From contig NZ_LDVZ01000003.1 of NCBI RefSeq assembly GCF_001276515.1, positions 62,001 through 126,000 on the forward strand: a stretch of DNA of 64,000 nt, given 5' to 3'. Within the stretch, counting starts at the first letter, position 1, and each line of letters begins with the position of its first letter. Under the pieces are notes generated by a model. That model was not told the DNA's origin, did not search any database, and saw only the letters and a list, made by a program, of their open reading frames with translations. Of the stretch, positions 9,350-18,476 are shown piece after piece. The DNA is from Haemophilus sp. C1 (GTDB taxonomy: Bacteria; Pseudomonadota; Gammaproteobacteria; Enterobacterales; Pasteurellaceae). The position numbers were made by a program, and so were the translations under genes.

Positions 9350-10603
9350 CTATTTGCGGATAGTATATTCGCCTTCACACACCCATTTATAACTTGTTAA
9401 TGCTTCTAATCCCATTGGGCCGCGAGCATGGAGTTTTTGGGTACTCACGGCAACTTCTGCGCCTAATCCAAATTGTCCGCCATCAGTAAAGCGTGTGCTT
9501 GCATTCACATAAACGGCAGCAGCATCGACTTGATTAATAAATTGACGGGCTAGGATTTGTGAGGAAGTTAAGATACTTTCAGAATGTTGCGTACCATATT
9601 GGCGGATATGCTCAATAGCAGCATGAATATCTTCCACAACAACCACATTCAAATCCAATGATCCCCATTCTTCGCGCAATTCTTTTTCTGTCACTTCGCA
9701 GACGTTCGCACCCGCTTGTTTCAATATATTAAGTGCGGTGGATTTTGCGTGATATTTTACGTTTTTGACAGCGAGATGAGAGACCAGTTTGGGTAAAAAT
9801 TCTTCAGCAATAGAACGTTGTACTAACAACGTCTCTAAAGTGTTACAAGTGCTTGGACGTTGTGTTTTAGCGTTATCAATAACAAAAATCGCTTTATTTT
9901 GATCCGCACTTTCTTCAACGAAAGTATGGCAAACACCTACACCACCCACAATAACAGGAATAGTCGAATGTTGTTTACACAATTCATGTAAACCCGCACC
10001 ACCGCGAGGAATAATCATATCCACATAGCGATCTAGTTTTAATAATTGCATAACGAGTTCACGGTTTGGATCGGTAATGGCTTGCACAGCAAATTTTGGT
10101 AAGCCTGCTTGCTCTAAAGCATTTTGCACAACTTCGATTAAGATCTTGTTAGAAAACTGCGTTTCTTTACCACCGCGTAAAATCACTGCATTACCGGTTT
10201 TAAGGCAAAGACTTGCCACATCAATGGTTACATTTGGGCGAGCTTCATAAATTGTACCAATGACGCCGAGCGGAGTGCGTATGCGTTCGATTTTAAGTCC
10301 GCTATCCAATGTACCGCCGTCTATGATTTTACCCACAGGATCTGCAAGTGAAATAACATGGCGTACATCATTAGCAATGCCTTGCAAACGTTCTTGCGTG
10401 AGCAGTAGGCGATCAATCAAAGCATCGGATAATCCATTTTGTTTGGCAAGGTCAATATCTTTTGCGTTTTCGGCTAAGATAAGAGGGGATTGTTGTTCGA
10501 GTTGTTCTGCAATAATGGATAATGCACGATTTTTTTCAGCAGTGGTGAGTTGAGCCAAGATAAATGCTGCATCTTTGGCTTGTTTACCCATTTGTTCTAA
10601 CAT
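9350..10603 (-). CDS. proA: Gamma-glutamyl phosphate reductase
   Basis: Second step of proline synthesis: NADPH-dependent reduction of gamma-glutamyl phosphate to glutamate semialdehyde. It is a 417-residue aldehyde-dehydrogenase-fold protein. The substrate and cofactor region reads [10 protein letters not shown] at about 119-128, and the catalytic Cys253 is in PSTCNTLET. Near the C-terminus, [15 protein letters not shown] and [17 protein letters not shown] are family hallmarks. The start has GGAAATAA upstream. The TRIC-type gene lies 20 bases upstream on the same strand, so the two are likely cotranscribed. proB is not in this window. Confidence 0.97.
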   Translation of the reverse strand: MLEQMGKQAKDAAFILAQLTTAEKNRALSIIAEQLEQQSPLILAENAKDIDLAKQNGLSDALIDRLLLTQERLQGIANDVRHVISLADPVGKIIDGGTLDSGLKIERIRTPLGVIGTIYEARPNVTIDVASLCLKTGNAVILRGGKETQFSNKILIEVVQNALEQAGLPKFAVQAITDPNRELVMQLLKLDRYVDMIIPRGGAGLHELCKQHSTIPVIVGGVGVCHTFVEESADQNKAIFVIDNAKTQRPSTCNTLETLLVQRSIAEEFLPKLVSHLAVKNVKYHAKSTALNILKQAGANVCEVTEKELREEWGSLDLNVVVVEDIHAAIEHIRQYGTQHSESILTSSQILARQFINQVDAAAVYVNASTRFTDGGQFGLGAEVAVSTQKLHARGPMGLEALTSYKWVCEGEYTIRK

Positions 10604-10623
10604 AATTATTTCCTTTATTGTAT

Positions 10624-11286
10624 TTATTTCTTTTTATTTGGCAGCTTATCTTGTTCTTCCGATGTGAGTTCTTGGTAATTAAACACTGGCAACCCCCATT
10701 CGAAATGAATAGCTAAAAGACGTAAAGTAAAGCTGCTAATAAGTGTGAGTAACACAGCAAGTGTATGTTCTACTTGAAGTGTGCTTAATGCGTAATAAGT
10801 CAGCGTGGCAAATAGCGCAATGCTGGCGTAGAGTTCTTTTTGGAACACGAGAGGAATTCGATTGCATAGCATATCGCGTAAAACACCGCCAAAAGCACCC
10901 GTAATACAGCCTGCAATACAAACAATAGTGAGGCTATGTCCCATATCCATTGCAATTTGCGCGCCAATAATGGAATACACCACTAACCCCATCGCATCGA
11001 GCACCAAGAAAATAGTGCGGAAATAGCGCATAAAATGATTGATGAATGGCGCAACATATACGGTAATTACCGCCGCACTTGCCACCATTAAAAAATATTC
11101 TGGGTGCTTAACCCAGCCGAGAGGATAATGCCCAAGCAGTACATCACGCACAGAGCCACCGCCAATGGCAGTGACGGATGCGATAATAATCACGCCAAAA
11201 ATATCCATTTTTTCACGACCAGCCGCAAGTGCACCTGTCATTCCTTCAGCGGTGATACCGATGATATATAAAATACTAAGTAACAT
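10624..11286 (-). CDS. TRIC-type / UPF0126 membrane protein (YicG-like)
   Basis: A 220-residue integral membrane protein with about seven hydrophobic segments and two internally related halves. Each half carries a GG(G/V)xRDxL motif ([11 protein letters not shown] near 42-52 and [11 protein letters not shown] near 133-143), characteristic of the UPF0126 family now linked to trimeric TRIC cation channels. The transported ion here is not known. A charged cytoplasmic tail ([11 protein letters not shown]) ends the protein. It is immediately upstream of proA on the same strand, with no evident functional link to proline synthesis. Confidence 0.85.
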   Translation of the reverse strand: MLLSILYIIGITAEGMTGALAAGREKMDIFGVIIIASVTAIGGGSVRDVLLGHYPLGWVKHPEYFLMVASAAVITVYVAPFINHFMRYFRTIFLVLDAMGLVVYSIIGAQIAMDMGHSLTIVCIAGCITGAFGGVLRDMLCNRIPLVFQKELYASIALFATLTYYALSTLQVEHTLAVLLTLISSFTLRLLAIHFEWGLPVFNYQELTSEEQDKLPNKKK

Positions 11287-11383
11287 TCATGTACCTAAGT
11301 GCGGTTAAAATTGGTTTCATTCTACTTTAAAATTTAATGAATTTTTAGCATAATGGCGCATTATTTTTTCAGACGTCAAAATT

Positions 11384-12184
11384 ATGTCAGAACAATCTTC
11401 TAAATATATCGCAGCATTGCTTGCGGTATTATCAATCTTAATGGTGCTTGGCATCGATCTATTTATTTTTTCTTTGCAATCTGAAAAGCAAACAATGCCT
11501 CACTTAGGTGTAGGTGTGTTGGTTGCCCAGTTAATTTCTTTATTGGTGTTTTATCGCGGCGAAATTTGCCCGGGACAACGTGGTCGTTTAATCAAAGTGA
11601 ATCTGACTTTTGCCATTTATTGGGCAGTATGGTTGGTGATAAGTTTATTGCAGAATAATCACACTCTTACTAACGTGATGAGCGTATCTGGTCTTTCTGT
11701 CGTGTATTTTATTTGGAAACAACCAAAAACTGAAAAAATCCGTAATAGCTTTTTATTGATGGCTGCATTAATTGCGGGTTTAGGTTGCTTGAGTTATTTA
11801 ATGATTTTTACCGTGCTTCCTGCGAGTGATTTTGCTGAATATAACCCGTTTGCACCGATTTTATCTGGCGTGATTTTGACAAATCTTGCGCTTGTGATTG
11901 CACGAAATCGTTTACAAGGTTTTATTGCATTGTTTCCGTTAGCCATGATTATATTGCTCGCCTTAAATGCTTTGGCAATGTTTTTATTTTTACTTTTAAA
12001 TGGCATGGAAAGTGCGGTTAATTTTGACAGTATTTTCGCTTACATCATTTATTTTGTTTGCCATTTTGTTATTGCGGCTATTCTGATTTTACATAGTTTC
12101 CAAAAGTGGAAATTATCTGCCAATAGTTTATTTATCCTATTATTTATTGCTGTTTGCTTGCCGTTATGGATGGTCTTCGCTTAA
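11384..12184 (+). CDS. Integral membrane protein of unknown function, about eight helices
   Basis: A 266-residue very hydrophobic protein. Hydrophobic segments begin near residues 10, 43, 73, 95, 122, 155, 180, 210 and 245, with short polar loops such as YRGEICPGQRGR and WKQPKTEKIR. I recognise no family motif. Its stop codon overlaps the start of the next gene (TAATG), so the two are translationally coupled and may work together. The upstream gap contains an uptake sequence (11297-11305). Confidence 0.8.
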   Translation: MSEQSSKYIAALLAVLSILMVLGIDLFIFSLQSEKQTMPHLGVGVLVAQLISLLVFYRGEICPGQRGRLIKVNLTFAIYWAVWLVISLLQNNHTLTNVMSVSGLSVVYFIWKQPKTEKIRNSFLLMAALIAGLGCLSYLMIFTVLPASDFAEYNPFAPILSGVILTNLALVIARNRLQGFIALFPLAMIILLALNALAMFLFLLLNGMESAVNFDSIFAYIIYFVCHFVIAAILILHSFQKWKLSANSLFILLFIAVCLPLWMVFA

Positions 12185-13050
12185 TGGAAAAGCAGAATAA
12201 TATTGCCTCTTTGATGTTGGTGGTAGGCTGTATTTTATTTGGCTTAGGTAGCTTGATTGTTAAGTTTGTGCCTGTCGGTGCTTATGCAATTGCTTTTTGG
12301 CGATTATTAATTGCATCGGGCATTTTCTATTTTTTAGTGAAACTAAAACGCCAACATTTTCCAAAAAGTAAAAAAGCCTTATTTTTTGCCGCACTTTCTG
12401 GAGTATTTTTAGCGTTTGATCTTGCCTTTTGGCATGAAAGTATTTACGCCGTAGGTCCAGGCATTTCTACTTTATTAAATAGCTTGCAAATTTTTTGTTT
12501 GGCTGCCATTGGTTTTGTCTTTTTTGCCGAACGTCAAAGTAAACTACAAATATTAAGTTTGTTTTTGGCGATAGTTGGCGTAGCGTTAATTTCTGTCGAA
12601 GAATTACAGCATAATATTGACGGAATTTATGGCATTGTGATTGGTTTAATTTCAGCGGTAATGTTGGCTGGTTCTATGGTGATGGTGAAAAAAGTTCATC
12701 AAGAAGAGCAAACAGCATTATTTCCATTGATGTTAATTATCAGTTTGACTGGTGCTTTAGTGCTGCTTGTCCCATCTTTAATTTTCAATTCAAATAATCT
12801 TTATCCAACAACATGGCAGGATTGGGGATTAGTCGTGATTTATGGTGCGGTGATGCAGTGCGTAGCTTGGGGTATGATTGCTTATTCAATCCCTTTGCTT
12901 TCGCTAAGTGTTACTGGATTATTGTTACTCACGGAGCCAGTAGCTGCATTGTTGATTGATTATTTCTATTTGGATAAAGCGATTAATCTTTGGCAATGGC
13001 TTGGTGCATTGCTCACTTTATTTGCGATTTATTTAGGATCGAAACGTTAG
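12184..13050 (+). CDS. EamA/DMT-family transporter
   Basis: A drug/metabolite-transporter-family membrane protein of 288 residues with ten predicted helices as two EamA repeats. The first repeat begins near GCILFGLGSLIVKF and contains FWRLLIASGIFYF. The second contains WGMIAYSIPLLSLSVTGLLLLTEPVAALL, a typical EamA ending. The ATG at 12184 overlaps the stop of the preceding gene, and I prefer it to in-frame ATGs at 12154 and 12166, which lie inside that gene. The substrate is unknown. The two coupled membrane proteins form a small operon. Confidence 0.9.
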   Translation: MEKQNNIASLMLVVGCILFGLGSLIVKFVPVGAYAIAFWRLLIASGIFYFLVKLKRQHFPKSKKALFFAALSGVFLAFDLAFWHESIYAVGPGISTLLNSLQIFCLAAIGFVFFAERQSKLQILSLFLAIVGVALISVEELQHNIDGIYGIVIGLISAVMLAGSMVMVKKVHQEEQTALFPLMLIISLTGALVLLVPSLIFNSNNLYPTTWQDWGLVVIYGAVMQCVAWGMIAYSIPLLSLSVTGLLLLTEPVAALLIDYFYLDKAINLWQWLGALLTLFAIYLGSKR

Positions 13051-13058
13051 AAATTAAT

Positions 13059-13083
13059 GTTCCCTCACAAATATTGAGGGAAC
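13059..13083. terminator. Hairpin between convergent EamA and efflux genes
   Basis: GTTCCCTCA (13059-13067) pairs with TGAGGGAAC (13075-13083) around a 7-base loop. There is no strong T tract on either side, so termination is likely but not certain. Confidence 0.6.
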
Positions 13084-13100
13084 AATGATGAATTGCGAGC

Positions 13101-14303
13101 TTATTTTCTCTCAGATTTTTTAAGATTTCGGCTGGTTAGAAAGTAATACGCCAACACGGAAATTGCGACACATGCCCCCATAGTAAATAGCATTGGGGCA
13201 GCGGTATCCATCTTCATTGACGCGACTAAACTTCCCATAATTGCACCCACTGCAAAACGTACGCTACCAATCAAAGAATTTGCCGTTCCCGCCATTTGAG
13301 GACATCTTTCTAAAGCTGATGCCATTGCATTTGATGAAATCACTGGGTTTGGACCGACGAAAAAGGCGACGCCAATTGCCATAGGCCAAAAACCGAGATC
13401 TAAAAGTGCGGTCAAAATTAGCCACATTCCAGAAAGGAATTGAATTATGAGGGCTATCCGTAACATTGTTTCTGCGCCCACTTTAGTGACAAATCGGCTA
13501 TTCAAAAAGGAGGCAAAGATCATCGTAACGATATTCATCATGAAGAAGTAACCGAACTGATCGACGGGAACCCCATAAATACCGATATAGACAATTGATC
13601 CTGCAGTCACAAAAGCAAACAGCCCGCCAAATCCAAAAGAGGCGGTAAACATATAGCCGAGCACTTCTTTTTGCTTCCAAAGCAGAAGGAAATTGCGAGC
13701 GATAATATTTAAGCGTAGCGGAATGCGATTTTCTTTTTTATGGGTTTCTGGAATGATGAAAAAGACCAATGCTGCGGCTAATAATCCCACCAGCGAAATA
13801 ACGTAAAAAATTGCGTGCCAGTGGAAAAATTTAACGATGTAACCCCCAATAATTGGCGCAACTAAAGGTGCAAGCATAAATACTAAGGTGATGGTGGACA
13901 TCACTTTAGATAGTTGATCTTTACTAAATAAATCACGCAATAATGCGCCTGAAAGCACAACAGGTGCAGCACCAAAGAAACCTTGCACAAAACGAAGTGC
14001 GGTGAAATTTCCGACTGAATTTATTTCAGTGAGTACTAAAGCTGTTAGCGCGCCTACAATGACACCGAGTAAAATGATCGGTTTTCGTCCGAAACTATCA
14101 CCAAAAGGCCCCCAAAAAAGCTGACCAAACGCCATGCCATAAGCAAAAGAGGTGAGAGTGTGTTGTACTTGTTCTGGACTCACGCCGAGATCTTTCGCAA
14201 TTTCTAAGAAAGACGGCAAATACATATCCACGCCAAAAGGCGGTAGCATAGCGAGAATACCGAGCGTAAGAATAAAGATGAAAGTAGATTTTTGCTGACT
14301 CAT
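13101..14303 (-). CDS. bcr: Bcr/CflA-family multidrug efflux transporter (MFS)
   Basis: A 400-residue inner-membrane major facilitator with about twelve helices. Typical Bcr/CflA features are visible: MYLPSFLEIAKDLGVSPEQVQ after helix 1, GQLFWGPFGDSFGRKP (MFS motif A, residues about 57-72) and GALLRDLFSK. Known relatives export bicyclomycin, chloramphenicol or sulfonamides, but the substrate of this copy is unproven. Its start codon lies one base from the stop codon of rsuA, which precedes it on the same strand, so the two genes are cotranscribed and probably coupled. Confidence 0.9.
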   Translation of the reverse strand: MSQQKSTFIFILTLGILAMLPPFGVDMYLPSFLEIAKDLGVSPEQVQHTLTSFAYGMAFGQLFWGPFGDSFGRKPIILLGVIVGALTALVLTEINSVGNFTALRFVQGFFGAAPVVLSGALLRDLFSKDQLSKVMSTITLVFMLAPLVAPIIGGYIVKFFHWHAIFYVISLVGLLAAALVFFIIPETHKKENRIPLRLNIIARNFLLLWKQKEVLGYMFTASFGFGGLFAFVTAGSIVYIGIYGVPVDQFGYFFMMNIVTMIFASFLNSRFVTKVGAETMLRIALIIQFLSGMWLILTALLDLGFWPMAIGVAFFVGPNPVISSNAMASALERCPQMAGTANSLIGSVRFAVGAIMGSLVASMKMDTAAPMLFTMGACVAISVLAYYFLTSRNLKKSERK

Positions 14304-14304
14304 C

Positions 14305-15003
14305 TTATTTCACCAAACTTTCGATTTCGTTTTGAGTCAATGGGCGGTATTCGCCTTCTCCTAAGGATTCATCTAGTACAACATCACCAATTTTCCAGCG
14401 ATGTAACCCAACGACTTTATTCCCAAGTGCGGCAAACATACGTTTTACTTGATGATAGCGACCTTCAGAAATGGTTAGATTCACGTTGTAATCATCTAAG
14501 ATTTCTAATTTTGCTGGTTTAGTGGGCTCTTTTTCTCCGCGTAATAAAATGCCTTCCGCACAAGCGGTGGAATAATTTTCTTCTACGGGATCAGCTAATG
14601 TCACCAAATAGGTTTTTTCACAATGATGTTTTGGGGAAGTGATGCGATGTGACCATTGTCCATCATCGGTAAGCAATACGAGACCTGTCGTATCCACATC
14701 TAAGCGACCCGCGCTATGTAATTTGCCCGCCAAAGGGTAATCAAAAAATTGATAAATTGTTGGACAGTCGCCGTCATCATTGGAACAAACACAGCCTTGT
14801 GGTTTATTCAACATAAAATATTGACCTTCTTCCACCCAAGTTAATAATTCATCTTCAAAATAAATTTCGTCTTCTTGTGAAATTTGTACTGAGCCACTTT
14901 TGACAATTTCACCATTAATTTTTACCGCACTTTGGCGGATTGCTTTTGTTGCTTGAGAGCGAGTTAATCCCACATTTTCAGCAATAAATTTATCTAATCT
15001 CAT
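14305..15003 (-). CDS. rsuA: 16S rRNA pseudouridine(516) synthase
   Basis: Isomerises U516 of 16S rRNA to pseudouridine during small-subunit assembly. The 232-residue protein starts with an S4 RNA-binding domain (MRLDKFIAENVGLTRSQATK). The catalytic domain has the family signature AGRLDVDTTGLVLLTDDG with its active-site Asp (about residue 102), and GRYHQVKRMFAALGN near 182-196. ATG at 15001-15003. It is the first gene of a two-gene unit with the efflux transporter. Confidence 0.95.
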   Translation of the reverse strand: MRLDKFIAENVGLTRSQATKAIRQSAVKINGEIVKSGSVQISQEDEIYFEDELLTWVEEGQYFMLNKPQGCVCSNDDGDCPTIYQFFDYPLAGKLHSAGRLDVDTTGLVLLTDDGQWSHRITSPKHHCEKTYLVTLADPVEENYSTACAEGILLRGEKEPTKPAKLEILDDYNVNLTISEGRYHQVKRMFAALGNKVVGLHRWKIGDVVLDESLGEGEYRPLTQNEIESLVK

Positions 15004-15067
15004 TATGTTTTCTCTTGTTAAAATTCGCTAGGCATTGTACAGGTTTTTGCTTTTAGAACGAAACAAA

Positions 15068-15088
15068 AAAGGCTGCAATGCAGCCTTT
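15068..15088 (-). terminator. Terminator after the DUF1919 gene
   Basis: AAAGGCTGC and GCAGCCTTT surround a 3-base loop. On the minus strand the stem runs into TTTTTTGTTT, so it serves the leftward gene at 15101-15724. Confidence 0.85.
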
Positions 15089-15100
15089 ATTCGTTGTTTA

Positions 15101-15724
15101 TTATCTAGTTTGATTAAACCACTTCACGTAATCGAATTGATCGTAATATTTTTTCCCATTCCAGCCAGAAAATTCAAAAATATCACCCACCTGATTTTGC
15201 TTTTCGAAGCCTTTTATATAACAAGCCGATTTAAAAGCTGGGTAGGGCTTGTGAGTAAAAATTACTTTATTTTTGAAAGGGAGTTGATCAAAAAGTTGAA
15301 TGTCTTTTTCGGTTACACCATCTCGATCTGTCATCATAATAAAAAGATTATCGAAATTCATTCGTGACGTTCGAAGTTGCCATTTTTCATTGGCTTCTTG
15401 CTCACTGTGATAATGCATAAAATGAATTTCAAGATCGGCAAGTTTCCCCACTGGATAACTTTTTTCTGTTTGTACGAATGTGAGAGGTTGAGTACGGTAG
15501 AAATCCATATTTTGTAAATAACGCAAAAAATCCTGTGGCGAGAGATAGAGATTCACAAAAGGGGAATTAAACGGCTGGTGTAAATCATGTAAGATAAAAG
15601 CCCCCACGCAATTGGCAGAAATGACAGTCATACCTTGATTTGTTAGTTTACGTTGCAGAGTGCGATTAATGAAAAATCTTTGGCATTTATTCACCGCACT
15701 TTTAATTTTTTGAAATGGATTCAT
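15101..15724 (-). CDS. DUF1919 family protein
   Basis: A 207-residue soluble protein. Recognisable DUF1919 features are ISANCVGAFILHDLHQPFNSPFVNLYL (substrate-pocket-like N-terminal part), FLRYLQNMDFY and the IMMTDRDGVTEKDI segment, ending with FSGWNGKKYYDQFDYVKWFN. Family members lie near polysaccharide or lipopolysaccharide synthesis genes in other bacteria and may be glycosyltransferase-related, but no function is established. It is a single gene here, between rsuA and the divergent maeB. Confidence 0.8.
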   Translation of the reverse strand: MNPFQKIKSAVNKCQRFFINRTLQRKLTNQGMTVISANCVGAFILHDLHQPFNSPFVNLYLSPQDFLRYLQNMDFYRTQPLTFVQTEKSYPVGKLADLEIHFMHYHSEQEANEKWQLRTSRMNFDNLFIMMTDRDGVTEKDIQLFDQLPFKNKVIFTHKPYPAFKSACYIKGFEKQNQVGDIFEFSGWNGKKYYDQFDYVKWFNQTR

Positions 15725-15921
15725 TTTCTCATCCTTTATGCTTTTGTTGCGAAAATCCTACCTTTTTTGCTGAAAAATGAAAAGTCTAGCTAATGCCTCG
15801 CATCAAAAAAATTTTGTTATAAAGTTGTAAAAATTTGCAGTTCGTCACAATTTTTTGAATAAAAAACAGATATAATCGACGCAATATTTCAATCCTGTTT
15901 CAAGAAAATGGAGCACTTATT

Positions 15922-18192
15922 ATGACCGAACAATTACGTCAAGCAGCCTTAGATTTCCACGAATTTCCAATTCCTGGAAAAATCGAAGTTACCCCAACAA
16001 AATCACTCGCAACACAACGTGATTTAGCCTTAGCTTATTCGCCAGGTGTGGCAGAGCCTTGTTTAGAAATTGAAAAAGATCCTGCCGCCTCTTACAAATA
16101 TACGGCGCGTGGCAATTTAGTGGCGGTGATTTCCAATGGTACAGCGGTACTTGGTCTTGGTAATATTGGCGCGCTTGCGGGCAAACCGGTAATGGAAGGA
16201 AAGGGAGTATTGTTTAAAAAATTCGCAGGTATCAACGTATTTGATATTGAAGTGAATGAACATGATCCCGATAAACTTGTTGATATTATTGCTTCGTTAG
16301 AGCCAACTTTTGGTGGGGTAAATCTTGAAGATATTAAAGCACCGGAATGTTTCTATATTGAACAAAAATTGCGTGAGAGAATGAATATTCCTGTATTCCA
16401 CGATGACCAACATGGTACGGCGATCATCAGTGCTGCCGCGATCATCAATTCTCTTCGTATTGTAGGTAAAAAAATTGAAGATGTCCGACTTGTTGCCTCT
16501 GGTGCGGGTGCTGCATCTATTGCGTGCTTGAACTTATTGCTTTCTTTAGGTATGAAACGTGAAAACATCACAGTTTGCGACTCGAAAGGCGTGGTATATA
16601 AAGGCCGTGATGACAAAATGGATCAAACCAAAAAAGATTATGCAATTGAAGATAATGGCTGGCGTAAACTTGGCGATGCGATGCCAAATGCAGATATTTT
16701 CTTAGGTTGTTCTGCGGCGGGTGCGCTTACACAAGATATGGTGAAAACCATGGCTGCGCATCCAATTATTCTTGCTTTAGCTAACCCAAATCCTGAAATT
16801 ACCCCGCCAGAAGCGAAAGCAGTTCGTCCTGATGCAATTGTATGTACAGGCCGCTCTGATTATCCAAACCAAGTAAATAACGTGCTTTGTTTCCCATTCA
16901 TTTTCCGTGGCGCATTAGATGTGGGTGCAACGACGATTAATGAAGAAATGAAACGTGCGGCAGTTTATGCCATTGCTGACCTTGCATTAGAAGAGCAAAA
17001 CGAAGTTGTAACTTCTGCTTACGGTGGTGAAGGCGCGACTTTTGGTGCAGATTATGTGATTCCTCGTCCATTCGATCCTCGCTTGATTGTGCGTATTGCA
17101 CCAGCGGTAGCAAAAGCTGCAATGGAATCTGGTGTGGCAACTCGTCCAATTCAAAATTGGGATACTTATGTTGAAAAACTAACTCAGTTTGTTTACAAAA
17201 CTAGCTTGTTTATGCGCCCTATTTTCAGCCAAGCAAAAGCGGCAAAACAACGTATTATTTTGGCAGAAGGGGAAGAAAATAAAGCATTGCATGCCACCCA
17301 AGAAGTGATTTCAATGGGCTTGGCAAATCCAATTTTAATTGGTCGCCGCAGCGTGATTGAAGAAAAAATTAAAAAACTTGGTTTACGTTTAACTGCAGGT
17401 GTGGATTTTGAAATTGTGGATAACGAAGATAATCCTCGCTATGAAGAATGTTGGAAACATTATTACGAGCTTACCAAACGTAAAGGCATTACACCTGCAA
17501 TCGCAAAACGTGTCGTGCGTTCTAACACCACCGTATTAGCTTCTACGTTACTGAGCTTAGGCTATGGAGATGCTTTAGTATGTGGTTTATTTGGTTCATA
17601 CGGAAAACACCTTGCATCTATTCGCGATATTATTGGCTTAAAAGATGGCGTGAAAACTGCCGCTGCTTTAAATAGCCTTGTATTACCGACTGGTAACGTA
17701 TTCTTAACGGATACTCACGTAAACAGTAATCCAACAACAGAAGAATTAGCTGAAATTACCTTAATGGCAGCGGAAGAAATTCACCGTTTCGGTATTGAAC
17801 CTGCTGTTGCATTGCTTTCTCATTCTAATTTTGGTTCCTCTAATTCATTAGGTGCACCAAAAATGCGAGAAGTATTACAGATCGTCAAAGAGCGTAATCC
17901 ACACTTAATGATCGATGGTGAAATGCGTGGCGATTTAGCGATGAATGAAGCTCACCGAAAAGAAGTCATGCCTGATAGCCCATTGAAAGGAAGCGCAAAT
18001 TTATTAGTATTCCCTGATTTGAGCTCATCACGTATTAGTTATAGCTTATTACGCGGCACCACTACGGCAATTACCGTTGGCCCGATCTTAATGGGTATGA
18101 ACAAATCTGCGCATATTCTTAATCCAGGGGCATCTGTTCGCCGTATTATTAATATGATTGCGTATGCTGCGGTGAAAGCACAACAAGAGTAG
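15922..18192 (+). CDS. maeB: NADP-dependent malic enzyme with C-terminal phosphotransacetylase-like domain
   Basis: Oxidatively decarboxylates malate to pyruvate and makes NADPH. The 756-residue length matches the hybrid MaeB type. The malic domain (about 1-420) has [11 protein letters not shown] near the start, [10 protein letters not shown] with metal ligands, and an NAD(P)-binding [13 protein letters not shown] near 185. The C-terminal half (about 430-756) resembles phosphotransacetylase ([33 protein letters not shown]). In E. coli this part is regulatory, binding acetyl-CoA. GGAGCACTT precedes the ATG. The gene is monocistronic with its own terminator. Confidence 0.96.
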   Translation: MTEQLRQAALDFHEFPIPGKIEVTPTKSLATQRDLALAYSPGVAEPCLEIEKDPAASYKYTARGNLVAVISNGTAVLGLGNIGALAGKPVMEGKGVLFKKFAGINVFDIEVNEHDPDKLVDIIASLEPTFGGVNLEDIKAPECFYIEQKLRERMNIPVFHDDQHGTAIISAAAIINSLRIVGKKIEDVRLVASGAGAASIACLNLLLSLGMKRENITVCDSKGVVYKGRDDKMDQTKKDYAIEDNGWRKLGDAMPNADIFLGCSAAGALTQDMVKTMAAHPIILALANPNPEITPPEAKAVRPDAIVCTGRSDYPNQVNNVLCFPFIFRGALDVGATTINEEMKRAAVYAIADLALEEQNEVVTSAYGGEGATFGADYVIPRPFDPRLIVRIAPAVAKAAMESGVATRPIQNWDTYVEKLTQFVYKTSLFMRPIFSQAKAAKQRIILAEGEENKALHATQEVISMGLANPILIGRRSVIEEKIKKLGLRLTAGVDFEIVDNEDNPRYEECWKHYYELTKRKGITPAIAKRVVRSNTTVLASTLLSLGYGDALVCGLFGSYGKHLASIRDIIGLKDGVKTAAALNSLVLPTGNVFLTDTHVNSNPTTEELAEITLMAAEEIHRFGIEPAVALLSHSNFGSSNSLGAPKMREVLQIVKERNPHLMIDGEMRGDLAMNEAHRKEVMPDSPLKGSANLLVFPDLSSSRISYSLLRGTTTAITVGPILMGMNKSAHILNPGASVRRIINMIAYAAVKAQQE

Positions 18193-18240
18193 TTGAAAAA
18201 GTGCGGTGAATTTTTATTAAATTTCCGCCGTTTACTTAAC

Positions 18241-18273
18241 AAAGCCTCGATTTTTCTCGAGGCTTTATTTTTT
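18241..18273 (+). terminator. Terminator after maeB
   Basis: AAAGCCTCGA-tttttc-TCGAGGCTTT followed by ATTTTTTTG. An uptake sequence lies between it and the maeB stop. Confidence 0.9.
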
Positions 18274-18380
18274 GTAATTCTATTGAATGTGATTAGCTAA
18301 AATTGTTCTACACAGAATTCGGCATATTGTTTGCATTTGAGATTAACTAAAACTATGCGAAAATTGACCGCACTTTAAGA

Positions 18381-18476
18381 CTTTTGTCGTGTCGAAAAGG
18401 AACCGACCGATAGACAGTTGCCTATCTTTCTTCAATTTAATACGGCTTGGATGCCGTTTTGTTAGTGGTTTTTACA
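18381..18476 (+). promoter_or_regulatory. Leader with successive small hairpins upstream of the sulfatase gene
   Basis: Three short inverted repeats occur in the ~100 bases before the start codon: CTTTT/AAAAG (18381-18399), GATAG/CTATC (18409-18426) and ACGGC-ttggat-GCCGT (18442-18457), the last followed by TTTTG. Together they could be a structured 5' leader or a weak attenuator. I do not recognise a named riboswitch. Confidence 0.3.
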
